Shown here piece after piece: positions 36,499-46,313 of a DNA stretch of 64,000 bases. Made by a program: the position numbers and the translations under genes. Under the pieces are notes generated by a model that saw nothing but the letters and a program-made list of their open reading frames with translations, did no database searches and was not told where the DNA came from. How positions within the stretch are numbered: position 1 is the stretch's first letter; every line of letters begins with the position of its first letter. The stretch lies in NCBI RefSeq assembly GCF_023115355.1, contig NZ_CP096019.1, forward strand, positions 2,418,001 through 2,482,000. The letters are read 5' to 3'. Source of the stretch: Halocatena salina. Lineage in GTDB: Archaea > Halobacteriota > Halobacteria > Halobacteriales > Haloarculaceae.

Positions 36499-36896
36499 GT
36501 CGCGGCGTCTCGTGTCGAGTGACCACGACCTGCTCGCCAGTACTGAGGCGTACTACGCTCAGTACCGACTGGGTACGGTGATCGGTCGTGCGGGCCAGAT
36601 CACGATTCCGTTCTCCGAACACGCTGGGACGGTCGCGGGGTGGACCCGAACAGAGTGATGCCCCGAGAAGCACGTTCGACAGCGATGGAGAGCACTCGGA
36701 CGAAAAACGTCGTACTGTTCCCCGTGGGTCCTCGGAACGATCAAACACCGAGCAGTAGCGAACCCCCAAGGAAGTATCACGACTGCGTTCACCGGCCGTA
36801 TGATCGAGCGATGCAAGGAATGTCCGGATCACTGAGCCCTTCCTCCTCGCTCTGTCTGTCCACCAGCCACGCGGGAGTCCTTCGGTAGCGAGGTGA
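36499..36896 (+). other. Gap with possible 3' gene remnant
   Basis: This 398-bp gap has no complete gene. From about 36520 to the TGA at 36656-36658 one plus frame reads like protein (LLASTEAYYAQYRLG, then GRAGQITIPFSEHAG), but it has no start free of the MBL gene. It could be the 3' remnant of a lost gene. 36659-36896 shows no coding signal, RNA gene or repeat that I can support. Confidence 0.3.
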
Positions 36897-37217
36897 TCAG
36901 GCGGTGAGTTCCTCGGCGACGGTTTCGGGATCCATCAGTTCGGGATCGAGGATGAGCTCTGCGGAGGTGCGCGCGAACTCGGGGAGCGAGTCGTGGATGT
37001 AGACGACGACCCGTAGTTGGGAGTTGATCTCGTTTGCGATCGGGATCGAGGTCGCAAGCGTGGAGTCGGTTACGATCAGCAGTTCGGCGGTTTCGGCGTC
37101 CGCATCGAGGAGTTGCTCGCGCGAGGCCGTCCCTTCGGCGTGAGTGGTGTCGACACCAGCGGCTTCGAGTGCGTCACCTAGCCCCTCGTCGTCGGGTCCG
37201 ATAACGACAGCGTTCAT
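36897..37217 (-). CDS. Small Rossmann-like protein after guaA, DUF7126-like
   Basis: 106 residues from ATG 37217, overlapping the guaA stop. The sequence opens with VVIGPDDEGLGDALEAAG, like the first strand and glycine loop of a TrkA-N/NAD-binding fold. Strands LLIVTDS and LRVVVYIHD follow, ending in an acidic tail. It matches a haloarchaeal family I recall as DUF7126. The gene is co-translated with GMP synthase after pyrG, suggesting a nucleotide-linked role; this is inference. Confidence 0.65.
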   Translation of the reverse strand: MNAVVIGPDDEGLGDALEAAGVDTTHAEGTASREQLLDADAETAELLIVTDSTLATSIPIANEINSQLRVVVYIHDSLPEFARTSAELILDPELMDPETVAEELTA

Positions 37218-38134
37218 CACTCGTACTCGATGGTCGCCGGGGGTTTGTGTGTAACGTCATACAACACGCGCGAAACGTTCGGGAGTGTCCCCGTGATCCG
37301 ACTCTGGATTCGCTGGAGGACCTCCCAGTCTAGCGGCTGTGCGCGGGCGGTCATCCCATCACGGCTTTCGACCGACCGGACGGCGACCACGTGACCGTGA
37401 ACCCGGTTGTCGCCTTTCACACCGGTCGCCTTGCCGAGCACAGCCGCGAACGCCTGCCACGGTTCGTACGCTTCGAGTTCGTCCTCCACGACGGCGGTCG
37501 CCTCCCTAGCGATTTCGACCTTTTCTTCAGTCACCTCGCCAATAATACGAACGGCGAGACCCGGACCGGGGAACGGCATCCGTTCGGAGACGACCGATTC
37601 GAGACCAAGCGCACGGGCTACCTCTCGAACTTCGTCTTTGTACAGCTCTCGAACCGGTTCGACGATTCCCTCGAAATCGACGACATCGGGCAGACCACCG
37701 ACGTTGTGGTGGGATTTGATGTTGCCATCGCTTTCGATGCGATCGGGATAGATCGTCCCTTGGACGAGATACTCGGCATCGCTACTGTGAGCTTCACGCT
37801 CGAACTCGCGAATGAACTGTTCGCCGATCACGTGGCGTTTTTCCTCGGGATCGGTGACGCCCGTCAATGCTTCGAGAAACCGATCCTGTGCGGAAACGAT
37901 CCTGAGACGGTCCATATACGCGAACGTCTCCCGGATCTCGTCGGTTTCCCCTTTCCGCATCAGTCCTGTGTCGACGTACACTGGGACGAGCTGGTCGCCA
38001 ACGGCTTCGTGGGCGAGCGCCGCCGCAACCGAGGAATCCACACCACCCGACAGGGCGATGATCGCGTTCGCCGATCCGATCTCTTCGCGGATTTCGGCGA
38101 CGGCGTCCTCGATGAATTGGTCCGTTTCGACCAT
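37217..38134 (-). CDS. guaA: GMP synthase, ATP-pyrophosphatase subunit (GuaAb)
   Basis: 305 residues. The PP-loop SGGVDSS is at residues 29-35. The dimerisation domain follows, with [24 protein letters not shown]-type sequence and [15 protein letters not shown]. There is no glutamine-amidotransferase domain, as in archaea where that subunit is separate; the partner is not in the window. It amidates XMP to GMP. Its start touches the pyrG stop, so pyrG, guaA and the DUF7126-like gene form one operon. Confidence 0.95.
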   Translation of the reverse strand: MVETDQFIEDAVAEIREEIGSANAIIALSGGVDSSVAAALAHEAVGDQLVPVYVDTGLMRKGETDEIRETFAYMDRLRIVSAQDRFLEALTGVTDPEEKRHVIGEQFIREFEREAHSSDAEYLVQGTIYPDRIESDGNIKSHHNVGGLPDVVDFEGIVEPVRELYKDEVREVARALGLESVVSERMPFPGPGLAVRIIGEVTEEKVEIAREATAVVEDELEAYEPWQAFAAVLGKATGVKGDNRVHGHVVAVRSVESRDGMTARAQPLDWEVLQRIQSRITGTLPNVSRVLYDVTHKPPATIEYE

Positions 38135-39780
38135 TATCGGGCCACCTCCTCAGCTCGGTCGGTTTCACACTGCTTGATGACGGCGTCGATTAATCCGATG
38201 AATGGCGGACTCGCACGTCCGGGTCGAGACCGGAACTCCGGATGGAACTGCGTGCCGAGGAAATACGGATGATCGGGCAGTTCGAGGATCTCCATCCGGT
38301 TGCCGACACGGCCCGAAAAGCGCAGCCCGTTTTCCTCTAATTGGGCGATGTAGTTTGGATTCACCTCATACCGGTGACGGTGGCGCTCGACACACGGCCC
38401 ATCGTACAGCTGGGCGGCAAGGGTGTCGGACTGGAGCTCCGTTTCATAGGATCCGAGCCGCATCGTTCCACCCATCTCGTCGAGATCCGACTGATCGGGC
38501 AACAGATCGATCACGGGGTTGGGTGTCTCCTCCTCGAACTCCCGAGAATGAGCGGCGTCGAGACCGAGAACGTTGCGGGCGTACTCCACGACCGCGAGCT
38601 GAAAGCCCAGACACAACCCGAGATACGGGACCCCGTTTTCGCGTGCATACCGGATCGCGTCGATCTTGCCTTGGGTGCCTCGAACGCCGAAGCCACCGGG
38701 AACGACGATTCCATCGGCAGATTCGAGTCGCTGTTTGTGTTTTGCGTTCATCTCCTCGGAGTTGACCCAGCTGACGTTCACGTTGACGCGGTGGTCCAGT
38801 CCGGCGTGCTTGAGCGCTTCGTGGACCGAGAGATAAGCATCTTCGAGCGCGTATTTCCCGACGAGAGCAATATTGACCTCTCCATCGGCCTCGCGGGTGA
38901 CGATCTCCCGCCAGCCGTTGTCACGCTCGTCTTTCGGTATAGCCGACTCCTGTAGTCCAAGCTGTTCCATCACGTACTCGTCGAGTCCTTCGTCTTCGAC
39001 CATCAGCGGCACGTGATAGATATCGTCGACGTCTGGATTCGAAAACACCGCCTGCGTCGGCACGTCACAGAACAGTGCGATCTTTTCTTTCGTTTCGGGA
39101 TACAGCCGGTCGTCACACCGACCGACGAGCACGTCCGGCTGGAGACCGATGCTTCGGAGTTCCTTGACGCTGTGTTGGGTCGGCTTGGTCTTCTGCTCGC
39201 CGTTTTTCGAGTAGGGAACGAGCGTCACGTGCGTGAGAAGGAAATCCTCTGGCGGTTGCTCGTGAACGAACTGCCGGATCGCTTCGAGAAACGGCATCCC
39301 CTCGATGTCACCGACCGTTCCACCGATCTCGACGATACACACGTCGTGGCCCGATGCAGCCTCTCGAATCCGGCGTTTGATGTCGTCGGTGATGTGCGGA
39401 ATGATCTGGACCGTTTTCCCCAGATAATCTCCGGAACGTTCTTTCTCGATCACGTGCTGGTAGGTTTTTCCTGTCGTGATGTTGTGATCGGACGTCATAT
39501 CGATGTCGAGGAAGCGCTCGTAGTTCCCCAGATCTAGATCGACTTCACCACCGTCTTTTAACACGTACACCTCTCCGTGTTGAAAGGGGTTCATCGTTCC
39601 CGCGTCAACGTTCAGATACGGGTCGATCTTGACAGCAGTGACATCGAAGCCGGCGTTGGCGAGCAGTCGGCCGGTGCTCGCGGCCGTGATCCCCTTGCCG
39701 AGCCCAGACATCACGCCGCCAGTGACGAAAATAAACTTATTCCCCAATGTTGGGTCGTAGTCTGTCGGCTCCGTCGGCAT
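38134..39780 (-). CDS. pyrG: CTP synthase
   Basis: 548 residues. The N-terminal synthetase domain has [16 protein letters not shown], and [14 protein letters not shown] and [11 protein letters not shown] also match. The C-terminal class I amidotransferase has the nucleophile in LGLCLGFQ and the His-Glu pair in GTQFHPEF. It aminates UTP to CTP with glutamine and ATP. Upstream gap 39781-39871 should hold the promoter of the nucleotide operon. The length is standard. Confidence 0.97.
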   Translation of the reverse strand: MPTEPTDYDPTLGNKFIFVTGGVMSGLGKGITAASTGRLLANAGFDVTAVKIDPYLNVDAGTMNPFQHGEVYVLKDGGEVDLDLGNYERFLDIDMTSDHNITTGKTYQHVIEKERSGDYLGKTVQIIPHITDDIKRRIREAASGHDVCIVEIGGTVGDIEGMPFLEAIRQFVHEQPPEDFLLTHVTLVPYSKNGEQKTKPTQHSVKELRSIGLQPDVLVGRCDDRLYPETKEKIALFCDVPTQAVFSNPDVDDIYHVPLMVEDEGLDEYVMEQLGLQESAIPKDERDNGWREIVTREADGEVNIALVGKYALEDAYLSVHEALKHAGLDHRVNVNVSWVNSEEMNAKHKQRLESADGIVVPGGFGVRGTQGKIDAIRYARENGVPYLGLCLGFQLAVVEYARNVLGLDAAHSREFEEETPNPVIDLLPDQSDLDEMGGTMRLGSYETELQSDTLAAQLYDGPCVERHRHRYEVNPNYIAQLEENGLRFSGRVGNRMEILELPDHPYFLGTQFHPEFRSRPGRASPPFIGLIDAVIKQCETDRAEEVAR

Positions 39781-39871
39781 ACTGTGGGTGGGCTACTGTC
39801 GGTGAAAACCGTTTCGGGCGCGAGCCGATGAGTGAACCGATGGCGCACCGTGATGCCCCATTCGTGTTCGC

Positions 39872-40504
39872 TCACAGCTCGTTCTGGAAGAACGTTGTCA
39901 CTCGTTCGGCAATGCTGTCGGTTTGTCCGACGAAGAAATGGTCTGCACTCATTTCGAGGGCAGTGTGGCCAGTTTCGTTCACTCGCTCTACGATCGGTTC
40001 CCACTCAGCGGTCGTATCGCGTTTGCCGTAGATGATCTGCGTCGGACACCCGACCGTTCCGAGGGCTGCGACGGCGTCCAGCTCCCCGATCCGAGCATCG
40101 GGGGCGAGCGCACAGATACACGCCACGTCAACGTCTGCGCTTCCTGCGGCCACGAGTGCGAGCGTTCCCCCGAAGCTAAACCCATACACGCCGACCCGCT
40201 CGTACCGTTCGCTGGCCCACGCGATCGCGTTCAGCGTGTCGGTGTACTCACCACGCCCCTCGTCCCACTCGCCATAATCGAACCGAAGCGAGGCGATCCC
40301 AGTGGCAGCGAGCGCGTCGGTCACCGCGGTCAACCGGCGATCCGTTCGGGTTCCACCCATCTGTGGATGGGGTGGACAAGCGACGACACACGTGGGTTCC
40401 TCTGGAGCAGTCACCGTCCCTCGCACGTCTCTCGCGCCTTCCAGAACAACAGGCTCCGAGTTCGTGGAGGAATCCTCCGCTTCGGTTCCGTTGTGGTCAG
40501 TCAT
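39872..40504 (-). CDS. Alpha/beta hydrolase (dienelactone-hydrolase-like)
   Basis: 210 residues. CPPHPQMGGTRTD gives the oxyanion region; the nucleophile elbow is GFSFGG, with Ser in the Cys/Ser position; the acid is in YGKRDTT and the His in SADHFF. The fold suits the family of small cytosolic hydrolases often called alpha/beta family hydrolases in archaea. The substrate is unknown. It is divergent from the PspA-like gene with 53 bp between starts. Confidence 0.85.
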   Translation of the reverse strand: MTDHNGTEAEDSSTNSEPVVLEGARDVRGTVTAPEEPTCVVACPPHPQMGGTRTDRRLTAVTDALAATGIASLRFDYGEWDEGRGEYTDTLNAIAWASERYERVGVYGFSFGGTLALVAAGSADVDVACICALAPDARIGELDAVAALGTVGCPTQIIYGKRDTTAEWEPIVERVNETGHTALEMSADHFFVGQTDSIAERVTTFFQNEL

Positions 40505-40557
40505 AAGTTGTGTTCGTGAGTATGTCCTTTAATAGGCTGGGTCGTTATAGTCCGACT

Positions 40558-41409
40558 ATGGGAATCCTTTCACGGACGTCATACGTCATCCGTTCGAAGA
40601 TCAATGCCCTCCTCAATCGCACTGAAGATCCCTCCGAAACGCTCGATTACTCCTACGAACAGATGCGAGACGAGCTACAGGAGGTCAAAGAGGGGATTGC
40701 CGATCTCACCACACAGAAAAAACGCCTCGAAATGCAGAAACGCCGCCTCGAGGAGAACGTCGACAAGCACAATGAGCAGGCACGTACGGCGGTCGAACAG
40801 GATCGGGAGGATCTCGCTCGTCAAGCTCTAGAGAAGAAAAAACAGAAGATGAATCAGATCGAGGATCTCGAGGGACAGATCGCCGATTTACAACAGACAC
40901 AGGATTCGCTCGTCGAGAAAAAGAATAAGCTCCAAAACCGCATCGAGGAGTTCCGCACGAAAAAGGAGTCGATGAAGGCCCGCTACGAGGCTGCCGAAGC
41001 ATCAGCTCGCGTCTCCGAAGCCGTGACCGGGGCAGGCGACGAGATGGAAAACGTCTCCCAAGCCATCGACCGCGCCGAAGAGCGCACTCAGGATATGGAA
41101 GCTCGCTCTGCGGCGCTCGACGAACTCGAAGACACGGGGGCACTCGAAAGCTCGCTGTCTGACAAAGACAGCCTCGAACGCGAACTCGATGAGATATCGG
41201 CCAACAACGAAGTCGAGGCCGAACTTGACACTCTCCGCTCGGAGATGGGCAAAGAGTCCAAAAACGAAAGCAACGACACGAAGACCGAGACCGAGACTGA
41301 GACGGATACGGATGTCGCGTCTAACTCCTCCTCGTCTAACTCCTCATCTAACTCGAACTCCGAGATCGAGAGCGAACTAGAAGAGCTTCAGGACGACAAG
41401 TCGAAGTGA
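40558..41409 (+). CDS. PspA/IM30-family coiled-coil protein
   Basis: 283 residues from ATG 40558 (MGILSRTSYVIRSKINALLN), with an amphipathic N-terminal helix able to bind membrane. Long coiled coil follows to about residue 220, including SETLDYSYEQMRDEL, the family's early signature. The last 60 residues are Glu/Thr/Asp and Ser/Asn-rich low complexity. PspA proteins stabilise membranes under stress. An upstream frame start at 40510 would add an unsupported leader. Confidence 0.9.
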   Translation: MGILSRTSYVIRSKINALLNRTEDPSETLDYSYEQMRDELQEVKEGIADLTTQKKRLEMQKRRLEENVDKHNEQARTAVEQDREDLARQALEKKKQKMNQIEDLEGQIADLQQTQDSLVEKKNKLQNRIEEFRTKKESMKARYEAAEASARVSEAVTGAGDEMENVSQAIDRAEERTQDMEARSAALDELEDTGALESSLSDKDSLERELDEISANNEVEAELDTLRSEMGKESKNESNDTKTETETETDTDVASNSSSSNSSSNSNSEIESELEELQDDKSK

Positions 41410-41461
41410 CACCTCATCTACCGATATACATTCGGTAGCCGATCGCTCTCATGGATGGGAG

Positions 41462-41484
41462 ATTGTATTGTATTGTATTGTATT
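41462..41484. repeat. Pentanucleotide tandem repeat (attgt x4)
   Basis: Four exact copies of attgt plus att lie between the convergent pspA-like and thrS stops. It may act as a pause or be a slippage product. It is intergenic and touches no coding frame. Confidence 0.8.
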
Positions 41485-41532
41485 CTCGCTACGACGTCCG
41501 TCGATCAGTACACAGTGGGCGTCCACTGAGCG

Positions 41533-43473
41533 CTATTCACTCAACGACGCGCGTTGGATATCCGGTTCGATGAGCTTTTCATCCCGTTCTCGTTCAAGAT
41601 ACCCACGGAACGCTTCGACATCGACAGCGTCGCGTTGTTGTTCCTTCCGGTCTCGAACCGAGACTGTCCCGGTCGCCTCCTCGTCGTCACCGACGATCAA
41701 CATGTAGGGAACACGGTCGTCGTGGGTAGCCTGAATCTTCTTCCCGACGGTCCATGAGCGATCCTCGATCGTCACACGGAACGAATCCAACTCGTCTTTG
41801 ACGGCCTCAGCGTACTCGATGTGGTCGTCGGTGATCGGCAGGATACGGACCTGCTCGGGGGCGAGCCAGAGCGGGAATCGACCGTTGAAATGTTCGATAA
41901 TGACGCCCATGAATCGCTCGAACGATCCCAACAACGCCCGGTGGATCATTACCGGTCGGTGTTCCTCGTTGTCCTCACCGATGTAGGTGAGTCCCAACCG
42001 CTCGGGGATGTTGAAATCCAACTGTACCGTTCCGATCGTCCACTCCCGACCGAGTGCGTCTTTGGCGTTGATGCCGATCTTCGGGCCATAGAAGGCGGCT
42101 TCGCCCGCCTCCACGTCGTAGTCGAGATCTTCCGATTCCAGCGAGTCCCGGAGTGCATCGGTGGCGTTCGTCCAGATCTCCTCGCTGCCGATCGCATTAT
42201 CCCCACGGGTTTCGAGCTTGTACACCACCTCCAAACCGACGTGTCCGTAGATCTCCTCGATGACCTGAATGGCATCGACGATCTCTCCGCGGATCTGATC
42301 GGGGCGGATGAAGGCGTGGCCGTCGTCCTGGGTGAATCCACGAACCCGGAACAAACCTGATAGCTCCCCAGACTGTTCGTTTCTATAACACGTTCCGAAC
42401 TCGGAGAACCGGATCGGGAGGTCCCGGTAAGAGTGGGTGTCCCGGCTGTAGATGTGGGCGTGGTTCGCGCAGTTCATCGGTTTCAGGCCGTACTCGGTGC
42501 CGTCCTGTTCCCAATTGAACATTTCACCTTGCTCGGTGAAGTTTTCGTAATGACCCGTCGGTTTCCAGAGCTCGGCCTTGTTGAGTTCGGGCGTCCACAC
42601 CTCTTCGTAGCCCAGCTCGTCGTTTTTGTTCCGGACGTACTCTTCGAGTTCGCGCCGGATCGTCATCCCGTTGGGATGGTAATGCACACAGCCCGGCGAG
42701 TGGTCGGGTACCGAGAAGAGATCGAGTTCCTGACCGATCTTGCGGTGGTCGCGCTCTTTGGCTTTCTCACGCTGTTCGAGGAACGACTCGAGTTCCGATT
42801 GGGATTCGAACGCCGTTCCGTACACTCGCGTGAGACTTTCGTTGTCCTCCTCGCCGCGCCAGTACGCAGAAGAGATCGACAACAGCTTGAACCCGCCGAT
42901 CTCTCCCGTCGAGTCGACGTGTGGTCCTTTACAGAGGTCTTTGAACTCCGCTTGTTCGTAGAACGACACCGGATCCTCGTCGGCTGCCTCCGTTTCGAGG
43001 ATGTCGCGTTTGAACGGGTTGTCCTGATAGATCTCGAACGCTTCCTCCCGCGAGTGGGTGACGCGCTCGATCGGGATGTCTTCCGCGATGATCTCTCTGG
43101 CTTCGTCTTCGATCTGCTCCAGTGCCGCATCGTCGAGATCCACGTTGTACACGTCGTAGTAGAACTTGTCGTCAGTCCACGGACCGATCGTGAGCTTCGC
43201 CTCGGGGTAGAGTCGGAGCAATGCCTGTGCGAAAACGTGGGCCGCCGAGTGCCGGAGCACATCGAGATACTCGTCACTGTCCTCGGTGACGATCTCGATG
43301 CGAGCACCGTCGTGAACCGGCGTCTGTGCGTCCACGAGCTCTCCGTCGACGACGCCCGCCACGGTGTCGCGCCCGAGACCGGTGCCGATCTCGTAGGCGA
43401 CGTCCGCGACAGTCGCGTCCTCCTCGACGGTGAGCTCAGATCCGTCCGGAAGCGTGACCGTGATTGCGTCCAT
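41533..43473 (-). CDS. thrS: Threonyl-tRNA synthetase
   Basis: 646 residues from ATG 43473 (MDAITVTLPDGSELTV). An N-terminal TGS domain is followed by the bacterial-type editing domain with HSAAHVFAQA, then class II core motifs (FSEFGTCYRNEQSG as motif 2; MIHRALLGSFERFMG as motif 3) and the anticodon domain starting RILPITDDH. This is the bacterial-type ThrS rather than the archaeal DTD-edited form. It charges tRNA-Thr. The open frame reaches 43614 in a run-on that lacks homology and is discarded. Confidence 0.96.
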   Translation of the reverse strand: MDAITVTLPDGSELTVEEDATVADVAYEIGTGLGRDTVAGVVDGELVDAQTPVHDGARIEIVTEDSDEYLDVLRHSAAHVFAQALLRLYPEAKLTIGPWTDDKFYYDVYNVDLDDAALEQIEDEAREIIAEDIPIERVTHSREEAFEIYQDNPFKRDILETEAADEDPVSFYEQAEFKDLCKGPHVDSTGEIGGFKLLSISSAYWRGEEDNESLTRVYGTAFESQSELESFLEQREKAKERDHRKIGQELDLFSVPDHSPGCVHYHPNGMTIRRELEEYVRNKNDELGYEEVWTPELNKAELWKPTGHYENFTEQGEMFNWEQDGTEYGLKPMNCANHAHIYSRDTHSYRDLPIRFSEFGTCYRNEQSGELSGLFRVRGFTQDDGHAFIRPDQIRGEIVDAIQVIEEIYGHVGLEVVYKLETRGDNAIGSEEIWTNATDALRDSLESEDLDYDVEAGEAAFYGPKIGINAKDALGREWTIGTVQLDFNIPERLGLTYIGEDNEEHRPVMIHRALLGSFERFMGVIIEHFNGRFPLWLAPEQVRILPITDDHIEYAEAVKDELDSFRVTIEDRSWTVGKKIQATHDDRVPYMLIVGDDEEATGTVSVRDRKEQQRDAVDVEAFRGYLERERDEKLIEPDIQRASLSE

Positions 43474-43830
43474 ACACCAGCAAACCGAGGACGGAGGATA
43501 AGTGTGTTGAGACCGTGCGAACGGTTCCAAGGGGGTAGCTCCGGACAGACATCGACGATCGGAACGAGTCCACCAGCAAACACATCGCCACGACAGAAAC
43601 TGACTGGATTCCATATTATGCTGCCGTGGGCGATCAGGGGGCTCGAGAATCCGGTGTTTGACGTAACGATCCGCGGCCGAGACGACAATGTGAGTTGGCT
43701 ATAGACGCCCTCGCCGTGACGGTGCTCGATGGGTCGGCGACAAACCCGCCAAACCGCGGTATCTCTCCCGATACGTTAGCGATCACCCGAATTTCGCGTG
43801 AGCGCCTTGCTGGACACTGTCCGTGGTGAA
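43474..43830. other. 357-bp gap with no supported gene
   Basis: Between thrS and the next minus-strand gene several short frames exist on both strands but none has a credible start, codon pattern and family. I see no RNA gene or long repeat. The thrS promoter is expected near 43480-43510. Confidence 0.5.
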
Positions 43831-44472
43831 TCAGGATTTTCGCACGCCGACATCCAGCGACGCATCGACGATTCCGTATCCAAATTCCCCGAACAAGGCC
43901 TGAACGCAACTTCCGCGAGCCACCATCTGAAGCAGCCAGAAGATGTGTTTTCGATCCACGGGTCCGCCCGCCATGGTTAGCATGGCACCCCCCTCGTCGG
44001 TAGCTTCGATCGAGACAGTGTTTCGAACGGATTCGCTCCCGTTCCTTCGTGTCCGAACGAGCAGATCGCCGTTCGACTGCTGTTCGGTCTCGTAGCTGAC
44101 CGTCCCTGTCCGCAGCCCAAACAGTGCTGAGGTTTTGTATGCTACGCCATTCTCGTGGGCTTCGGTGCCATCACCATCAGCGAGCGCGGCCGACCACGCG
44201 GCTATCGGATGATCACCGTTTTTGAACTCCTCGCGGACATCTACAGCCGAGCGGTCGGTCACGAAATGGAGTTCCGCCTTGACCGTGAAAACGGGGAGAA
44301 CGACGAGGACGGAAGCCTCCAGGGAGAAGATGATCCAAAACAGCTCTCCTTCGGTTCTGAACAGATGTATTCCTCCTCCCAGTAGTCCAGCAAGCAGTAG
44401 AATCGTTACCCAGACAACAATAACCATGCGACGATATCCCCGTCGAGGGTGCGTTGCCGCAGTTTCATCCAT
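43831..44472 (-). CDS. Membrane-anchored haloarchaeal protein, unknown function
   Basis: 213 residues with two N-terminal helices (about residues 16-36 and 43-63), then a beta-rich soluble domain with HFVTDRSAVDVREEFKNGDHPI. The layout resembles haloarchaeal membrane proteins with a signal-like domain of unknown role. No catalytic motif is visible. An ATG a few codons downstream is also possible. Confidence 0.6.
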   Translation of the reverse strand: MDETAATHPRRGYRRMVIVVWVTILLLAGLLGGGIHLFRTEGELFWIIFSLEASVLVVLPVFTVKAELHFVTDRSAVDVREEFKNGDHPIAAWSAALADGDGTEAHENGVAYKTSALFGLRTGTVSYETEQQSNGDLLVRTRRNGSESVRNTVSIEATDEGGAMLTMAGGPVDRKHIFWLLQMVARGSCVQALFGEFGYGIVDASLDVGVRKS

Positions 44473-44566
44473 ACCGGGACATCAAAGTATTGATTATAAA
44501 TGATTTCGATATGGATGTATATCGTTATGTATTTGAAAGCACACAGGTAAGTGCAAGCGGACGATC

Positions 44567-45067
44567 TCAGTCGTCACTCGGGATAGTGGCACGCTCGCCC
44601 GGTTCGGATCCCTGTCGCTCATTAGCGAGCGTCCTGATCCGGTCCATCGGTGTTGTTGGGGGGGCTTCCTCGGCGGTAGCGGACGGGACGACCCATTCGA
44701 GTTCCCCGTTGCGCCGGCAGGCCATCGCCACGCTCGGCAACGAGATGAACTCGTGGGTTTCGCCGGTGATCGCCGAATGAACGGTCTCCCGGTCGAACCC
44801 GCCTTCGAGCGTCGCACCGCACTCGGTGGCCCACTGTTTGAACTCGGCGACTCGCTCTCGGATCGTTGCCCCGGCGTCCGTACGAGCGACTGCGGGATCG
44901 GTGCTTACCCGCGAACCCCACACCGTGACTGTGTAGTCGTCGATCTCCCCATCGGTCCTGAACGCCTCGAGACGGTCGATCATCGTCTCCACTTGTACCC
45001 CGGTTCCCGAGGAAAGTGACCGAACGTACAGTTCTATTCTCGTGGACGATCTGGCATTGTCGGACAT
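44567..45067 (-). CDS. Conserved haloarchaeal protein with HTH-like N-terminus
   Basis: 166 residues from ATG 45067 (MSDNARSSTRIELYVRSLSSG); an upstream extension rich in Arg, Cys and Trp is discarded. IELYVRSL and the ALEAFRTDGEIDDYTVTVWG-like region recall a haloarchaeal family that ends in a Leu-Pro-rich C-terminal stretch. No motif defines a function. A regulator is possible but not shown. Confidence 0.55.
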   Translation of the reverse strand: MSDNARSSTRIELYVRSLSSGTGVQVETMIDRLEAFRTDGEIDDYTVTVWGSRVSTDPAVARTDAGATIRERVAEFKQWATECGATLEGGFDRETVHSAITGETHEFISLPSVAMACRRNGELEWVVPSATAEEAPPTTPMDRIRTLANERQGSEPGERATIPSDD

Positions 45068-45263
45068 CTTGTCTGTACACCACGGCGTAAACGACCAAAA
45101 ACGTTCGCTACGTTTCCTACGGTGACAATCCATCCCGCAATACATTACAAATGTACATATTTACAGGACCGGACTGGTCGATACGTATCAGTCGTGGCTA
45201 TGGTCTACTAACGTGACGGGGTACAGGAACGTCGGTGGCCTGGTGGATCATTCGCGTTTATCT

Positions 45264-46313
45264 TCATATCGGCTCCACGCCAGTTCCGGGTCGGTCGACC
45301 GTCGACAGATCGATGGTTCCCTCCGACATCCGAATTCCGTCGTAGGGGTCCTCTGCGAGGAGGAGTGATCCATCCAGGTCGGCGTAGTCGACCAGCGGCG
45401 TGAGGTGGCACGCGCTGGCGATGACGGCGTTCGTCTCGACCATACAGCCGAGCATGACCTCAAGGTCGTGCGCGCGGGCGGCATGTATCAGCCGGAGCGC
45501 TTGGAGTGGCCCGCCGCACTTCATGAGTTTGACCACGACGACGTCGGAGCGGTCGGCCACGTTCGGCACGTCAGATGGTACCACACACGACTCGTCGACG
45601 GCGATCGGGAGGCGAGCGTGTTCGTAGACGAACCGGAGGCCCTCGCTGTCAGTGGCAGCAACTGGCTGTTCGAGGAATTCGACGTCGTGTTTGGCGAGCG
45701 TTTTGCTCATTTCGACCGCTTCTCGGGGCGTCCATCCCTCGTTGGCGTCGACGCGGATCCGTGCCTCGGGGGCAGCGGTACGGACGGCCTCGACGATTTC
45801 AGGATCACGGTCGGAACCCAGTTTCATTTTCAGCACCGTGTAGCCCTCATCGACGGCATCGCGCGCGTTGTCGGCCATCGTCTGTGGATCGTCGAGACCG
45901 ACAGTGAACGAGGAGGTGATCGACCGAGATGGATCGAGACCGAAAAGCCGATACAACGGGAGATCGAGTCGTTTCCCGACGAGATCGTGAACCGCGATGG
46001 AAACCGCAGCTTTCGCTGCGGCGTTGCCCCTAACGCGGTCGTCCATCTCTCGCGTGATCGCGGTCCGGTTCAGCGGATCTCCGACCGTTTCGAGGGCATC
46101 GAACAGATCGGGCAGCACTGATTCCACGGTGGCTGGCGTTTCGCCGTAGTAGGGATCCGGTGCTGCCGCGCCGATGCCTGTTCGTTCGCCGTCGTCGATC
46201 CGAACGACGACGTTCTCAGTCGTTTCGGTCGTTCCCCGTGAGATGGTAAACGGCTGGTCGAGGGGCAACGAAACGCGTTCGAAGGAGGCTTCAAGATCGA
46301 CGCTCTGCGTCAT
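45264..46313 (-). CDS. dgcA: Enolase-superfamily epimerase, DgcA/dipeptide-epimerase type
   Basis: 349 residues from ATG 46313. Muconate-lactonising-enzyme features are visible: KMKLG (first Lys base), RVDANEGWT (first metal ligand), FLEQPV (second Glu) and AVDESC (third acid), then KLMKCGG with the second Lys. These support racemase or epimerase chemistry. It overlaps the DUF1611 gene, a pairing known from D-glutamate catabolism, where DgcA racemises N-acetyl-D-glutamate. An L-Ala-D/L-Glu epimerase role is the alternative. The symbol is by context. Confidence 0.8.
   Translation of the reverse strand: MTQSVDLEASFERVSLPLDQPFTISRGTTETTENVVVRIDDGERTGIGAAAPDPYYGETPATVESVLPDLFDALETVGDPLNRTAITREMDDRVRGNAAAKAAVSIAVHDLVGKRLDLPLYRLFGLDPSRSITSSFTVGLDDPQTMADNARDAVDEGYTVLKMKLGSDRDPEIVEAVRTAAPEARIRVDANEGWTPREAVEMSKTLAKHDVEFLEQPVAATDSEGLRFVYEHARLPIAVDESCVVPSDVPNVADRSDVVVVKLMKCGGPLQALRLIHAARAHDLEVMLGCMVETNAVIASACHLTPLVDYADLDGSLLLAEDPYDGIRMSEGTIDLSTVDRPGTGVEPI

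Noticed and set aside
40510-40557. Upstream start for the PspA-like gene
   Set aside because: The family start MGILSRTS follows at 40558; the extra 16 residues have no counterpart and would overlap promoter sequence.
42433-43704. 423-codon plus-strand frame under thrS
   Set aside because: It is antisense to threonyl-tRNA synthetase, which matches its family along the full length.
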